From: Gigantopelta aegis
Lineage: Eukaryota > Mollusca > Gastropoda > Neomphalida > Peltospiridae
Length of the DNA stretch: 64,000 bases
NCBI RefSeq assembly: GCF_016097555.1
Contig: NC_054712.1
Location: 38,205,954-38,269,953, forward strand
Direction of reading: 5' to 3'
A program made the translations under genes and the position numbers. Shown here in pieces: positions 11,201 to 20,926 of this stretch; the first letter of the stretch is position 1, and each line of letters opens with the position of its first letter. Below the pieces are notes generated by a model, which worked only from the letters and a program-made list of their open reading frames with translations, searched no databases and was not told where the DNA came from.

Positions 11201-11526
11201 AATGGAGGCAAGGCGTGAGACACTGTCCCACACAATCGTATCACTGCGATCTTGGCAAGATCCTTGCCCTGGACTGCGGCATTGACGAAGTGCGTTGTTC
11301 CGATATTCACCTGGACAACAGCAATTTCATGACCTTTGTCGTGTGCCTTGACTAAAGCCGAGTGGACGGCTCTCTTGACGCCTGTTGTGACGTCACTCGT
11401 AGTCAACTCTTTGACAGCAGATATCACTTGGGAACTGCCCTTCTCCTGCGATAGGATGACGGCGTCTGTGTTTGTACCACCCACATCTACACCGACGACG
11501 ACGGGTACGGAATTTGAGGAAGACAT
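8293..11526 (-). CDS. Hydantoinase/oxoprolinase A-DUF917 fusion protein, paralogue 1
   Basis: Single-exon coding region of 1,077 residues. Residues 8-200 match the N-terminal hydantoinase/oxoprolinase domain, with the phosphate-binding motif GVDVGGTNTD at 12-21. Residues 205-500 match the hydantoinase A domain, with a second ASKHA-type loop VIDIGGTTTDVG at 289-300 and glycine motifs GLGGGS (332-337) and VGGGS (439-443). A polar linker (about 585-650) leads to a DUF917 region at 653-1070, marked by GAGIFGCGGGGNPHLG (666-681) and GMGRAFPELQM (829-839). Families of this kind open hydantoin or 5-oxoproline rings with ATP; DUF917 includes an S-methyl-thiohydantoin desulfurase. The substrate here is unknown. 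No signal peptide or membrane segment is seen, so a cytosolic enzyme is likely. I start at 11526, not at the in-frame ATG 35 codons upstream, because a 3' splice site lies 13 nt before this ATG. It is the most diverged of the three copies in its last 315 residues. Confidence 0.9.
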   Translation of the reverse strand: MSSSNSVPVVVGVDVGGTNTDAVILSQEKGSSQVISAVKELTTSDVTTGVKRAVHSALVKAHDKGHEIAVVQVNIGTTHFVNAAVQGKDLAKIAVIRLCGTVSHALPPFSDFPHDLRNVICGSVHLVDGGYRFDGREIDPVSKDQMYKVVKEIKDAGIFGIVLSGVFSPIRYEQEIFVADLIRKMFPEDPGWDPSITLSHEIGSLGLLERENAAILNECLKPLCKKTILGFHDALTAVGLTCPIFLTQNDGTLVNSENVIHHPVHTFASGPTNSMRGAAYLCDVKDAIVIDIGGTTTDVGVLKNKFPREAATHVKIGNVRTNFRMPDVLSIGLGGGSYVVGKKTDDGRLQGVTVGPLSAGFRLMDEAKVFASTPDDSGRKLTTTDIAVAGGLCELGNPENVKNISKETVEAALNKIIQMIEECIDKVKFSNQSLPVILVGGGSILLNPNTPIKGASKVIRPEHFGVANAIGAGLCQVSGTVESVVSMLDMVDVDLMNQKVKEAVDAVTDDPDGKEREIAEQNVRKPFFVAARDKALDDYIAKATEIAVKAGADPKSIEIIDKLDMTLSYLPGQATRIKIKVVGDMVDFTTTNKDLKIWTPSELSSKVATKTASVSAEKQEYTSTGQKISGKDTDGDATKHPMEPSIDDNTGEWILSEWDVECIVVGAGIFGCGGGGNPHLGRLRALEAVRKGKKIRIVTPEFLLKNADPENDLVVVVAFMGAPLIMYEQLVSSVETTGALKCMEDLYQIGRYENNTILNKEGVEIKKRAGMTFIEDYKQTSQNESGNSVNKIGQKSIKALIAVEIGGMNAIEPYLVSADLGIPVVDADGMGRAFPELQMFIPYMYGLKPYPATLVDDKNRRTVMLESPSGKQLEHYFRDTAVEMGCSAGMALTPLTKSDVMTKCPQHTISRAWRLGNAILKARLEKISPIDTILATETAIHVLTGKISDVIRETSGGFNVGRVIIEGLEEFAEQKILIEFQNENLVIIPLDKDGNHGKSIACVPDMICIIDADTAEPITTEEVRYGTRVSVVVIACEPILRTPSALKFVGPQAFRYGEEIQFEPFGDAKPVSPVGPV

Positions 11527-11539
11527 TGTATTTTGTAAT

Positions 11540-11556
11540 CTGAAAATACAGAACAG
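11540..11556 (-). promoter_or_regulatory. 3' splice acceptor before gene 1
   Basis: The minus strand reads TTCTGTATTTTCAG, then 13 nt (ATTACAAAATACA), then ATG. The pyrimidine tract and AG are good, and the 13-nt spacing is kept in all three paralogues. This implies a 5' UTR intron; the upstream exon was not found. Confidence 0.7.
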
Positions 11557-12186
11557 GATTACTGTATTGCTGCTGTACACTCTTATACGCAAGGGTGGAC
11601 CCAGAAAACATATTTTTGGTGAGGGGACCAAGGGATAAAAAGAACTGCAATGAAAACTGCAGACAAATTGTTAAAAAGGGATCACTTAGATCAAATTCCT
11701 CTGGTCTCCCCTCTTTGATTCGTCCTTGACTTATGATCATAATTGACTCAGTAAATATATCTATATATTCAACTTCAAATAGTGGGACTACATTTTCATC
11801 TTCGAGTATATATAAAACTTATGTTGTGATGACGTATAATGTCAGAAAATTCGATATACATATACCAATGATTATTAATCTAGAGAATTGTGTTTCTGGT
11901 ATATTTTTATGATGGGTCATCTCGAGAAGACTACCTTGCTTCATTGTGAGTAATCCTCGAAAAACTGTTTACTTGTATCTGTAGATTCTTTTAATGAAAA
12001 CTTGTTTTGTTCATTTCCCATGCAGTTGCACTATATAAAAAACGCGATTTTAAAAAGTAAATATAACATTAGTTTTACCTATTATCGTTATCGCCCTTAA
12101 TGCAACCAGTTATGTTACCGCAGTTATGTTACCGCACGTTTTGTTTATGACAGTTTAATTACTATCCGTGTCATAACTTTCCTTTA

Positions 12187-12569
12187 AAGGGACATTCGTG
12201 AGTTTGCTGCACTTTTTAAGATATTATCGACTAACAGACTTTCTAACGATTGTAATTACATATCAAATATATTTTTCTGAATAAAACATTAGTGGCTGTA
12301 TATTAAACGTGTTTCTGGTCGGCCTAATATTTGTACTAGGTTAAATTTCATTTTATTTCCAAAAATATAATGTTTTCGTACGTACGAAATTATTTGAAGA
12401 CACAATCCAGTTTGGGCTTCTTACAAATATTAAGACGACCAGAAACACATTGAACATACAGATACTGATATTCTAAACCAGAAAATATATTTAATATGTA
12501 AATTTAATCGTAGAACTATTTTATTAGTCGGAAACATCTGACAATGCAGCAAACTCAGGAATGTCACTT
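12187..12569. mobile_element. Palindromic MITE, about 383 bp
   Basis: The two halves are near-complements: the left end AAGGGACATTCGTGAGTTTG pairs with the right end CAAACTCAGGAATGTCACTT, and the inner arms share GTTTCTGGTCGGCCTAATAT against ATATTAAGACGACCAGAAAC. TA flanks both ends (12185-12186, 12570-12571). Partial copies lie at 23125-23352, 25693-25770, 39050-39125 and 45582-45754, so it is a family. Confidence 0.85.
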
Positions 12570-12798
12570 TAAACAATCAATTATATTTCCTCGTAATCTC
12601 CCTCCGAGAAATTTGTGTGTATGTTTTGACGCGAAACAAATGTTCGTGGATATAGGCTAATACATTTTAATGTTCAGTGAACTTTGCGTTAGCAGATGAC
12701 AACATCATAGTAATTTGTCTTAAATTATTAGTAAAACATGAAGAAAATTGTCTGTCTCCACCGAAAAAAAAAAAAAAAAGAGGACGAAATATTTTACA

Positions 12799-13002
12799 GG
12801 CCCGTATACAGGGTGTGTGTGTGTGGGGGAAGGGGTGCGACCTCATCCCCCCCCCCCCCCCCCATTTTTTTATTTTTTTTTACTACCAAAGGTCCACATT
12901 TTTTCTCTCAAATTTAGATAACGTTATGTAAACTCCACCCCACCCCCACCATCACGAGAAATACGCACACCCCTCCCCCATTAAAACTCCTGCATACGGG
13001 CC
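12799..13002. mobile_element. Candidate MITE with GGCCCGTATACAGG ends
   Basis: Left GGCCCGTATACAGG (12799-12812) and right CCTGCATACGGGCC (12989-13002) are inverted repeats with one mismatch. Between them lie a GT/GGGG stretch, a poly-C run (about 12847-12863) and T-rich sequence. I see no clear target duplication. Confidence 0.55.
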
Positions 13003-13371
13003 CGTATTACTCCAAAAACTAAAATTAATACACACTCCCAGAGAAAAATGAACACCGTTCCAGTAGATGTTGATTAATCAAATTGTCATTAAATGGGGGT
13101 GTAAGGGTTTTTGCAAACGATTTAAGTTTAAGTTTTAACTTATAAAACTTGACAGTTCATGAACCATATCAATCCACTTGAATATAGCCTACATCGCAGA
13201 AACACGTAACAGTATGCAACAGTACACAAATAAAAATGTACGTAAAATCAGTACGCAAAGTTTCGAAAATAGGTATAAAATTCTAAAATACGTGGAAACA
13301 TTAAGGGCCAACGCAATTCCAAATTAACGCAGACAACAACGCGACTTCCCCCAAGGGACGCAACTCGCATA
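13003..13371. other. Spacer A single-copy-like sequence
   Basis: The last 80 bases match 33920-33975 in spacer B (AAATTAACGCAGAC … CCCCCAAGGGACGC). No gene seen. Confidence 0.6.
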
Positions 13372-14101
13372 CACGGAAGGAAGGAAATGTTTTATTAACG
13401 ACACATTCAACACATTTTATTTACGGTTAAATGGCGTCAGACATATGGTTAAGGACCACACAAATATTGAGAGAGGAAACCCGCTGTCGCCACTTCATGG
13501 GCTATTCTTTTCGATTAACAGCAAGGGATTTTTTATATGCACCATCCCATAGACATGATAGTAAATATACCGGCCTCGCTGGCGTCGTGGTAGGCCATCG
13601 GTCTACAGGCTGGTAGGTACTGGGTTCGGATCAGTCGAGGCATGGGATTTTTAATCCAGATACAGACCCCAAACCCTAAGTGAGTGCTCCGCAAGGCTCA
13701 GTGGGTAGGTGTAAACCACTTGCACCGACCAGTGATCCATAACTGGTTCAACAAAGGCCATGGTTTGTGCTATCCTGCCTGTGGGAAGCGCAAATAAAAG
13801 ATCCCTTGCTGCTAATCGGAAGAGTAGCCCATGTAGTAGCGACAGCGGGTTTCCTCTCAAAATCTGTGTAGTCCTTAACCATATGTCTGACGCCATATAA
13901 CCGTAAATAAAATGTGTTGAGTGCGTCGTTAAATAAAACATTTCTTTCTTTCTTTGATAGTAAATACCACGGCCTTTGTTACACCAGTTGTGAAGCACTG
14001 GCTAGAGCGATAAATAGCCCAATGGGTCCACCGACGGGGATCGATCCTACACTGACCGCGCATCAAGCGAACGCTTTACCACTGGGCTACGTCCCGTCCC
14101 C
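13372..14101 (-). mobile_element. tRNA-derived SINE (head A) with another SINE inside it
   Basis: Reading the minus strand, the tRNA-like head is near 14040-14098, the body follows, and the tail ends in GGAAATGTTTTATT-complement sequence near 13375-13400. CTCGCATA flanks the element (13364-13371 and 14102-14109). Spacer B has one CTCGCATA and no SINE at 33966-33973, so the insertion came after the segmental duplication. The body is interrupted at 13568-13955. Confidence 0.85.
13568..13955 (+). mobile_element. tRNA-derived SINE (head B), nested in the previous SINE
   Basis: It starts ACCGGCCTCGCTGGCGTCGT, a tRNA-like head with B box GGGTTCGGATC, continues through the common body and ends with repeated TTTC. 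An 11-bp target duplication GATAGTAAATA lies at 13557-13567 and 13956-13966. Confidence 0.9.
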
Positions 14102-14139
14102 CTCGCATAGGCCTACACCTTCCGCACGTTTACCGTACT

Positions 14140-14530
14140 TATACAGTTACAGGGGGGGGGGGGGGGGGGGGGGGGGGGTGGAGTGGAGTGGAGTAATGTT
14201 TAACGTGCACATTCAGAGCAAGCTGTTGTACCGCACGCCTGTCTTGGGCACAGGTACCGGCCTCAGCCGTTAGATATCTCAGTCCAGGACAGGAAAGGTG
14301 TTTGTGTGTGTGTGTGTGGGGGGGGGGGGGGGTACTAGGAGGCACCGCCTGCACTGGCAATTGCAAGAGATCACCAGCAGCCCGACCGTAACAGGCGGGG
14401 GGTGTTATGGTGCTATGGAATTTGGAATGTCCGGTAGGATTAAGTCTAAAGAGAAAGGGTGCGCATTTTGATGAAGGAAATTAGGCGCAATTTGGAACGG
14501 TCGATATAATAGAAAAGGTTGGGAGCTACG
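14140..14530 (+). repeat. G-rich interspersed repeat, copy 2
   Basis: Same order of landmarks as at 3020-3400 (GTGCACATTCAGAGCAAGCT, CCAGGACAGGAAAGGTG, poly-G, AGCAGCCCGACCG, GAATTTGGAATG). Two poly-G tracts lie at about 14152-14178 and 14319-14332. Confidence 0.65.
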
Positions 14531-15185
14531 AATAGGGGGGTTTCACATTGGCCTAGTTATAGGTCCTCGGGCAGTTGTAACGACCTTCCGGTGGTAATAT
14601 TGTCCCTCGGCGTTGCCTAGAGCCAATATAGCTACAGAAGAGCTCTTACAACTGACCTTGAATCTTTATATAGGCCAATATAAAAAAACAACATTCAACA
14701 AGCATTCTGAGAGTACAGCTAAAGCAATACGTGTCCCTATTGGGCCGAACAAATTTTCATATCTCCTAAATTCAAGGGCCATAATTCTGTGAAAAATGGG
14801 TAGATGACTTTGAAAGTTAAACTTGATCTGTAACAGCACTTGATAAAGCTATACGTTTGTACACAAAATGTCATCTCAATATTTTGAATCAGTGGGGGAG
14901 GGGGGACCCGGAAAACAAAGCAATACGTGTCACCTATCTTTGTGAAGAATGGTTAAAATCGTCATGAAAGTCAAGCTTGATCTGTAACAGTACACGATAA
15001 AGCCATACACAAAATGTCAGCTCAATATCTCAAAACATTGTGGGGAAAAAAAAACCCATCGAGAAAATTATATGTGGGGCAGACAGACGGACGGACGGAC
15101 GGACGGACGAACAGACAGACAGACAGACAGACAGGACAGAGATGAAACATATAGTTCGCTCCGGTCGCACCAGACTAATAACATA
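14531..15185 (+). repeat. Interspersed repeat ending in a GGAC/AGAC microsatellite
   Basis: The segment AAGTTAAACTTGATCTGTAA (about 14814) recurs as AAGTCAAGCTTGATCTGTAA (about 14970), and the block ends with (GGAC)n and (AGAC)n at about 15084-15135. Its first 60 bases match 34035-34095 in spacer B; the rest is absent there. Confidence 0.55.
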
Positions 15186-15686
15186 ACAGAATATATGTAC
15201 TAAAACAATACTTGTAGCCGATTGTTCAGCTATGTTGTTTACCTAAAATAAAATACACTAGGTTGTTTTTTTTCATGTGTAAATTTTGCCTACAACATTC
15301 CTCTTTTATGCTCCTCGACTGCAGCCTAATTGATATGGGACTGTCTCTCGGAGAAAGTCCACAGCTGTCGTGCGTACACTTTCGCTGCTAATTTTTTTTA
15401 AAACGAGTCCTCAAAATGTTGGGGCAAAACTAACACTCGAAGAAGTAAAGAATATATTATCCTAAAAAACAAAGACTATGTGATGCAAAAAAAAAATAGT
15501 GGGACAATAAATTATTGACCATTCTTTTTTTTTCAGTACGAACAGTAAATGTTGAGTATGTTCTCAATGGTATAGCCTATTTTAACATTACGTTTTGTAT
15601 CACGCGCAGTTTAAAAAGCAAGTCTTGTATCAAAACAAACATTTTATACTCATTAGGCAACATAATAATAAACTGGTCTTATGCAA

Positions 15687-16075
15687 AGAAAGAAAGAAAT
15701 GTTTTATTTAACAACGGACTAAACACATTTTATTTACAGTTATATGGCGTCAGACATATGGTTAAGGACCACACAGATTTTGAGAGGAAACCCGCTGTCG
15801 CCACTACATGGACTACTCTTTCCGATTAACAGCAAAGGATCTTTTATTTGCGCTTCCCACAGGCAGGATAGCACAAACCATGGCCTTTGTTGAACCAGTT
15901 ATGGATCACTGGTCGGTGCAAGTGGTTTACACCTACCCATTGAGCCTTGCGGAGTACTCACTCAGGGTTCGGAGTCGGTATCTGGATTAAAAATCCAATG
16001 CCTCGACTGGGATCCGAACCCAGTACCTACCAGCCTGTAGACCGATGGCCTAACCATTACGCCACCGAGGCCGGT
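15687..16075 (-). mobile_element. tRNA-derived SINE (head B)
   Basis: The minus strand starts CCGGCCTCGGTGGCGTAATG (tRNA-like A box) with GGGTTCGGATCCC as B box, then the common body, and ends with TTTC repeats. A 13-bp duplication TGGTCTTATGCAA flanks it (15674-15686, 16076-16088). Spacer B has the empty site near 34660-34675. Confidence 0.93.
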
Positions 16076-16461
16076 TGGTCTTATGCAACATTTCAATGTT
16101 TTGTATTGCATACGTTTTCCTCTATTCAACTTAATCTGAACGGCAAACCAGTCATACACGGCCGTATCTTTGCACAATGCAGAGTCGAAAGGGTATTTGT
16201 CAAAATAGTGATTGATTCCTTGTATCTCTATCTCGTACCTCGTCTCTAGGAGGAGAGCCACTCACGGGGAGATCCTTTACTGGAGATTCCATCCCTTTTG
16301 CACCACGAAAAAGAGGACTGCCACTCCCAGACTAGTTTCCTAAATCAAAACTTGCACCGGACAGAGCACATTAGAATCAGTACAGCTGTGATGGAATGCA
16401 CTCATGAATCACTATCGTAAGTTAACACTGATGATATCAGGTGTTTGCGAAATAAAATAGT

Positions 16462-16508
<47 letters not shown>
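16462..16508. repeat. (TA)n microsatellite
   Basis: About 23 TA units. Spacer B has only a handful at the same place (35056-35069). Confidence 0.95.
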
Positions 16509-16512
<4 letters not shown>

Positions 16513-16539
16513 AAACTTGATCATAGGCATTACGGGATC

Positions 16540-16830
16540 CCATTTTTGCCTGAATTAAACGAAAATGCGAGAATCTGTATAACAACATTTATTTCCATTA
16601 GCATTACTACCAGACACCTATATATGGTTGTAGACGAATCACTACGCATTTTTACATGAATTACAACTACTTTTGAGTGTAAAATGATGGAAATACATGG
16701 TAAAAAGAACCCAAGTTAGCACATTTTCCCCAGACAGCTCTGTCATTTTTGCCCGAATTTGAGGTTTTCCTCCAGCACTAGTGGAGCAGAACCCCCCCCC
16801 CCCCTCCGCGCCTCCTCGCCCCTGTCTCGT
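16540..16830 (+). repeat. Poly-C-bearing interspersed repeat, copy 1
   Basis: TTTTTGCCTGAATTAAACGA at the left and a CCCCCCCCCCCCC run near 16791-16804 at the right recur in reverse orientation at 17850-18240 and, split by a Tc1 element, at 40140-42120. The family is not known to me. Confidence 0.65.
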
Positions 16831-16834
16831 ACGC

Positions 16835-16961
16835 TTCAGGGGCCTAATTCACTAAGCTCTCGCAACTTTGCGATCTCGCAGTGCAATGCTAAAATACTTA
16901 CAAAGAGGATGCTTTGTTGTCTAGCAGAGCCTAAGAGACCTTTGTGAATTAGGCCCCTGAA
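16835..16961. mobile_element. TIR element, 127 bp
   Basis: Perfect 18-bp inverted ends, TTCAGGGGCCTAATTCAC at the left and its complement at the right. No coding sequence. The outermost TT/AA may belong to the target duplication; no 8-bp duplication is seen. Spacer B lacks the block. Confidence 0.75.
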
Positions 16962-17849
16962 CCCGAACCCACTACAGGTTGTTATTTTTAACAAACACCG
17001 ACGACAAACACTCATCTCAATCAATCTAATTAAAATTAGCTCCACTATTACATGTGGATCTAACAGCAGCCAGTTGGAGCTCATGTCCACCAATCAAAAC
17101 CTTACTTGCAGAATCATGCCAGTGATTTGAAAATAAGTTGAAAATATTCCGAATTATCCTGAGGGTATACGATATATTTCATGTGAACTACGAATGCCTT
17201 ATTTAGACCAGTAGAACTAATTTTAATCCGATTGCATAGTCTCCAATGTCCAGGTAACATTTTGTCTGTAAATAATAATTTAAATATTGACCAATCACAC
17301 TTCGCCTTTTAAAACGTTATTTGGGCTATTTTAGTGGCCGCTGTACAGCGAACCATACCAATACGTTATCAGTCTTTAATTTTACATTAAAAATTATTTA
17401 TTTATTTATAAAAAAACCCCAACTAAATCAGTCTTCAGTTTTACATTACAAATTATTTATTTTATAAAATAAAACATGTTTTAAGGCATTCGTAATTCAC
17501 ACGAAACATTTTTTGTTTTTAAATCGACTTTTTATTTATATTTAATTAACTTATTTAAAACAAATTACGTTTTTATTCAAACACCGACCCCACTAAGCTC
17601 AAATATTTCTATAGTTGTATATATGTTTTATATTATATGAGCATATGGTATTATATGTAATATATACTACCTTATGTGTTTAGTACGGTCCTAGTTTTCA
17701 TTGTCACCTACCGCTCTCAGTTAATTTATATACAGAGAACATGTATAACTGAATTTCAGGTATTATGTTCAATACAGGGAATACGTATTACCAAAGTTTA
17801 CGTGTAATCTCTGAACATTTGGTACAAACATGTACGAAGCAGGAGGCGG
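16962..17849. other. Repeat fragments and AT-rich sequence
   Basis: Bases 16979-17125 match 35075-35120 and, inverted, 4707-4845. Bases 17213-17345 match 2064-2160 and 3357-3400 in part (CACTTCGCCTTTTA segment). From 17515 on the sequence matches 39835 onward in spacer B. No gene. Confidence 0.55.
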
Positions 17850-17858
17850 GCGGGGAGC

Positions 17859-17895
<37 letters not shown>

Positions 17896-18240
17896 TGCTG
17901 AAGAAAAACTTCAAATTCGGGCAAAAATTATAGAGATATTCGGGGGAAATGTGCTAACCTGAGACCTTTCTGCCATGTATTTCTATCATTCTACCATCAA
18001 AATTAGTTTTATCGTAGGCCGAAATACGATTCTTGATAAATTCATAATTGTATCGATTCTTGAAAAAAATAATTATATGTAAAAATGCGTAGTGATTTGT
18101 TTGCAACCTTATGTAACTGGTTGGTAGTAATGCTAATATGACTTAATGTTGTTATCCAGATTCGTGCATTTTCGTTTAATTCCGGCAAAAACCAGTCGCA
18201 CCCCCCTACCCCCTACAAAAATTGGAGCCCGTACATCTAT
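17850..18240 (-). repeat. Poly-C-bearing interspersed repeat, copy 2
   Basis: Reverse-orientation copy of 16540-16830 with a run of about 34 C at 17861-17894. The TATATGTAAAAATGCG site at 18073-18088 is the empty counterpart of the Tc1 insertion at 40402-41941. Confidence 0.7.
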
Positions 18241-18498
18241 GATTTGGTATATATGTTTAATAATAACGTTGAGCGCACTACGCGTTAGAACCACTAGCAA
18301 ACATTTACATCTTAACAATTGAATATCTGTCTGTGTCATTACCGAAATGATTAATTTACCAGTGACATTCGCGGTCGCGTAACCATAACACTGTTTACAT
18401 TGATTAGCTTTTTTTTAGGAGGCATTTAACTGTTTTCCAGGTAAACTCTGTATACATATTAGCGACGTGCACAAAATTAATTTGGAATGATGTAAACA
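18241..18498. other. AT-rich sequence, nothing recognised
   Basis: Partly colinear with 42120-42206. No feature seen. Confidence 0.5.
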
Positions 18499-18752
<254 letters not shown>

Positions 18753-18839
18753 TATAAGTATATAATTCAAGTATATATCTTAATTAAGAACAAATATTTT
18801 ACCTTCAATAAATATTGACTTCTTTGATTGACCACCTCT

Positions 18840-19124
18840 ACAGTGTAAGATAGCAACACGACATACACTGTATTGGCAATCACGCGACTTACAATATCCT
18901 TGAACTTTAGTCTAAAGACCAAACAACACCCCCTTTTAATCTTTCTTGCACACGACCTTGGACCGTATGTATCTCAGTTTTCAATTTGGCCCGTAGGAAC
19001 CGGTGGTTGGGGAAGGGGGAGGGACGAAACCATAAGATTAGTTTGTCTTTATTTTACTATTTATATTCTTCCTTCGGGCCTGAAAGCAGCTTTATTTAGT
19101 ATTTGATATGGTTTTTTTTATTCT
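18840..19124. repeat. Spacer block also found upstream of gene 3
   Basis: Near-identical to 42407-42690 and a diverged match to 62690-62890 (TTGAACTTTAGTCTAAA against TTGAACTTTAGCCTAAA; CGGGCCTGA … AGCTTTATTTAG in both). Function unknown. Confidence 0.75.
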
Positions 19125-19140
19125 TTATTTTTAACTGAAG

Positions 19141-19463
19141 GAAGGAAATGTTTTATTTAACGACGCACTCAACACATTTTATTTACGGTTATATGGCCTC
19201 GGACATGTGATTAAGGACCATATATATATTGAGAGAGAAAACCCGCTGTTGCCACTTCATGGGCTATCCTTTTCGATTAGCAGCAAGGGATCGTTTGTAT
19301 GAACCATCCCATAGACAGGATAGCACATACCACGGCCTTTGGTGTACCAGTCGTGGAGCACTGGCTGGAGCGAGAAATAGCCCAATGGGCCCACTGACGG
19401 GGATCGATCCCAAACCGACTGCGCATCAAGCGACCGCTTTACCACTGGGCTACGTCCCGCCCC
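19141..19463 (-). mobile_element. tRNA-derived SINE (head A), complete
   Basis: Tail, body and tRNA-like head are all present. A 16-bp duplication TTATTTTTAACTGAAG flanks it (19125-19140, 19464-19479). The same insertion with the same flanks is at 42707-43029, so it is older than the segmental duplication. Confidence 0.93.
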
Positions 19464-19504
19464 TTATTTTTAACTGAAGAAATGATCTTTATAATGCATA
19501 CAAT

Positions 19505-19795
19505 AAGTTGGAAGAGCGCTTGCCTGAGGTTCTCTGGTCGAAGGATCAAACCTCCTCAGTCGACCCACTCTCTGGTTGTGGTTTCTCTGTCCCAATCAAT
19601 GCTCCGCGACTGGTATTTCAAAGGCCGTGGTACGTGCTGTCCTGTATGTTGGAAAGTGCATATAAATGGTATCTTGCTGCTAATGAAAAACATTTAGCGG
19701 GTTTCTCAAGAACTGTCGGTTATCAAAAGTTTGATATCCAATAACCGATGATTAATTAACCAATGTGCTCTAGTGGTGTCGTTAAACAAAACAAA
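19505..19795 (+). mobile_element. SINE with tail C
   Basis: A degenerate tRNA-like head with GGATCAAACCTCC is followed by the common core (GACTGGTATTTCAAAGGCCG, GTGCATATAAATGG) and a different tail ending GTGGTGTCGTTAAACAAAAC. The copy in spacer B is at about 43070-43360. Confidence 0.8.
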
Positions 19796-19884
19796 CGTTT
19801 ACACTTTAGAAAAACAACAACCTAGACTCATACCAGTTAGTTCGTTTCGGTTGGTGACTTGCTGCAGATTATATGAAAACTAGG

Positions 19885-20030
19885 GGTGGGATTTAGCTCA
19901 GTCGGTTGAGTGCTCGTTTGAGGTGCTTGCGTTGCAGGATCGAACCACCTCGGTGGATCCATTCAACTAATTGGGTTGTTTATCTTTCAAACCAGTGCAC
20001 CAAACTTGGTCAAAGTTTAATGTTATGAAT
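19885..20030 (+). mobile_element. SINE head C (tRNA-like) fragment
   Basis: GGGATTTAGCTCAGTCGGTT resembles a tRNA A-box region and GGATCGAACC a B box. It then runs into CAGTGCACCAAACTTGGTCA instead of the full SINE body. The two sides of a tRNA acceptor stem do not pair, so it is not a tRNA gene. Confidence 0.75.
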
Positions 20031-20263
20031 GAACTACAAAACAATAAAAAATAAACGTTGGTGTCTTCAGATTTAATAACCTACATGTATATATGTTTTA
20101 GACACTAATTAATGACGCTTTGGTAGGATCCGACACGATGTCCCATTGATGACAGTAAACATAATGATACATAGAGAATAACTGACGGTCATTCGTGAGT
20201 GCATGTCATCCCAACGAACTATGTCCAGTGCTGGTATTTCACACCCATTACTATATATATATA
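20031..20263. other. AT-rich sequence of spacer A
   Basis: Colinear with 43610-43894, which has an extra 60 bases near 43700-43760. Nothing recognised. Confidence 0.5.
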
Positions 20264-20926
20264 CAGTGGACTCTGTCTAAACCGGATTCTGTGTAATCCG
20301 GATCTCTGCGTAAACCGGTCCATTTCTAAAGCCGCGTTCAGCTACCGTTTATCTCTTAGGTATAAATCTCTGACTAATTCGTAATCGCTCTACACCGGAC
20401 TCCGGATCAAAACATTCCCAGTTTGGAGCTCCACGCGGTAAGACGTGTTTGTTTCGCTTGTGCACACTGCACGTGCTTTCGTGTGCTCCACTTGGGGGTC
20501 CTTCATTTCGTTGTTTTTGTCAGCGAAATGAAGTTTTCTACAGGGATGTATGCGGCCATTGGCCATGTATGCGGCCATGACGACTGGACTATACCCTAGT
20601 CTGATACTCTCTCTCGTTCAGACGGATCCGGCTTCTCAAGATCTGTATTTCAGCACAGCACTACACCTTCAACGTCTATCGACTGTCAATCTAGGGGTTT
20701 TCTTGACGGGATGCAACCCATCTCGTCCCATTAAGCTGTGCACCCAAACGGCCTTAACGAGGCCACTCGCGTGGACATATCGATCGGACTTTAAACTTTT
20801 AGATCTGCGTTCAAAATATTATGGCGAAATTACTTCTTTTTTAAAAATATTATTAAATAGTTCGATCCTCTCTTCTTTCTCTTATTTAATTTTGGACTGT
20901 CCTTCTAAAATGCTCCAAATTATATA

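Noticed and set aside
11527-11631. In-frame extension of gene 1 by 35 codons (and of gene 2 by 32 codons at 33538-33633)
   Set aside because: The added residues lie upstream of a good splice acceptor, are not conserved in gene 3 and are not part of the family's N-terminus.
19885-19960. A tRNA gene (also at 43456 and 39372)
   Set aside because: A and B box-like words are present but acceptor stems do not pair and SINE bodies follow.
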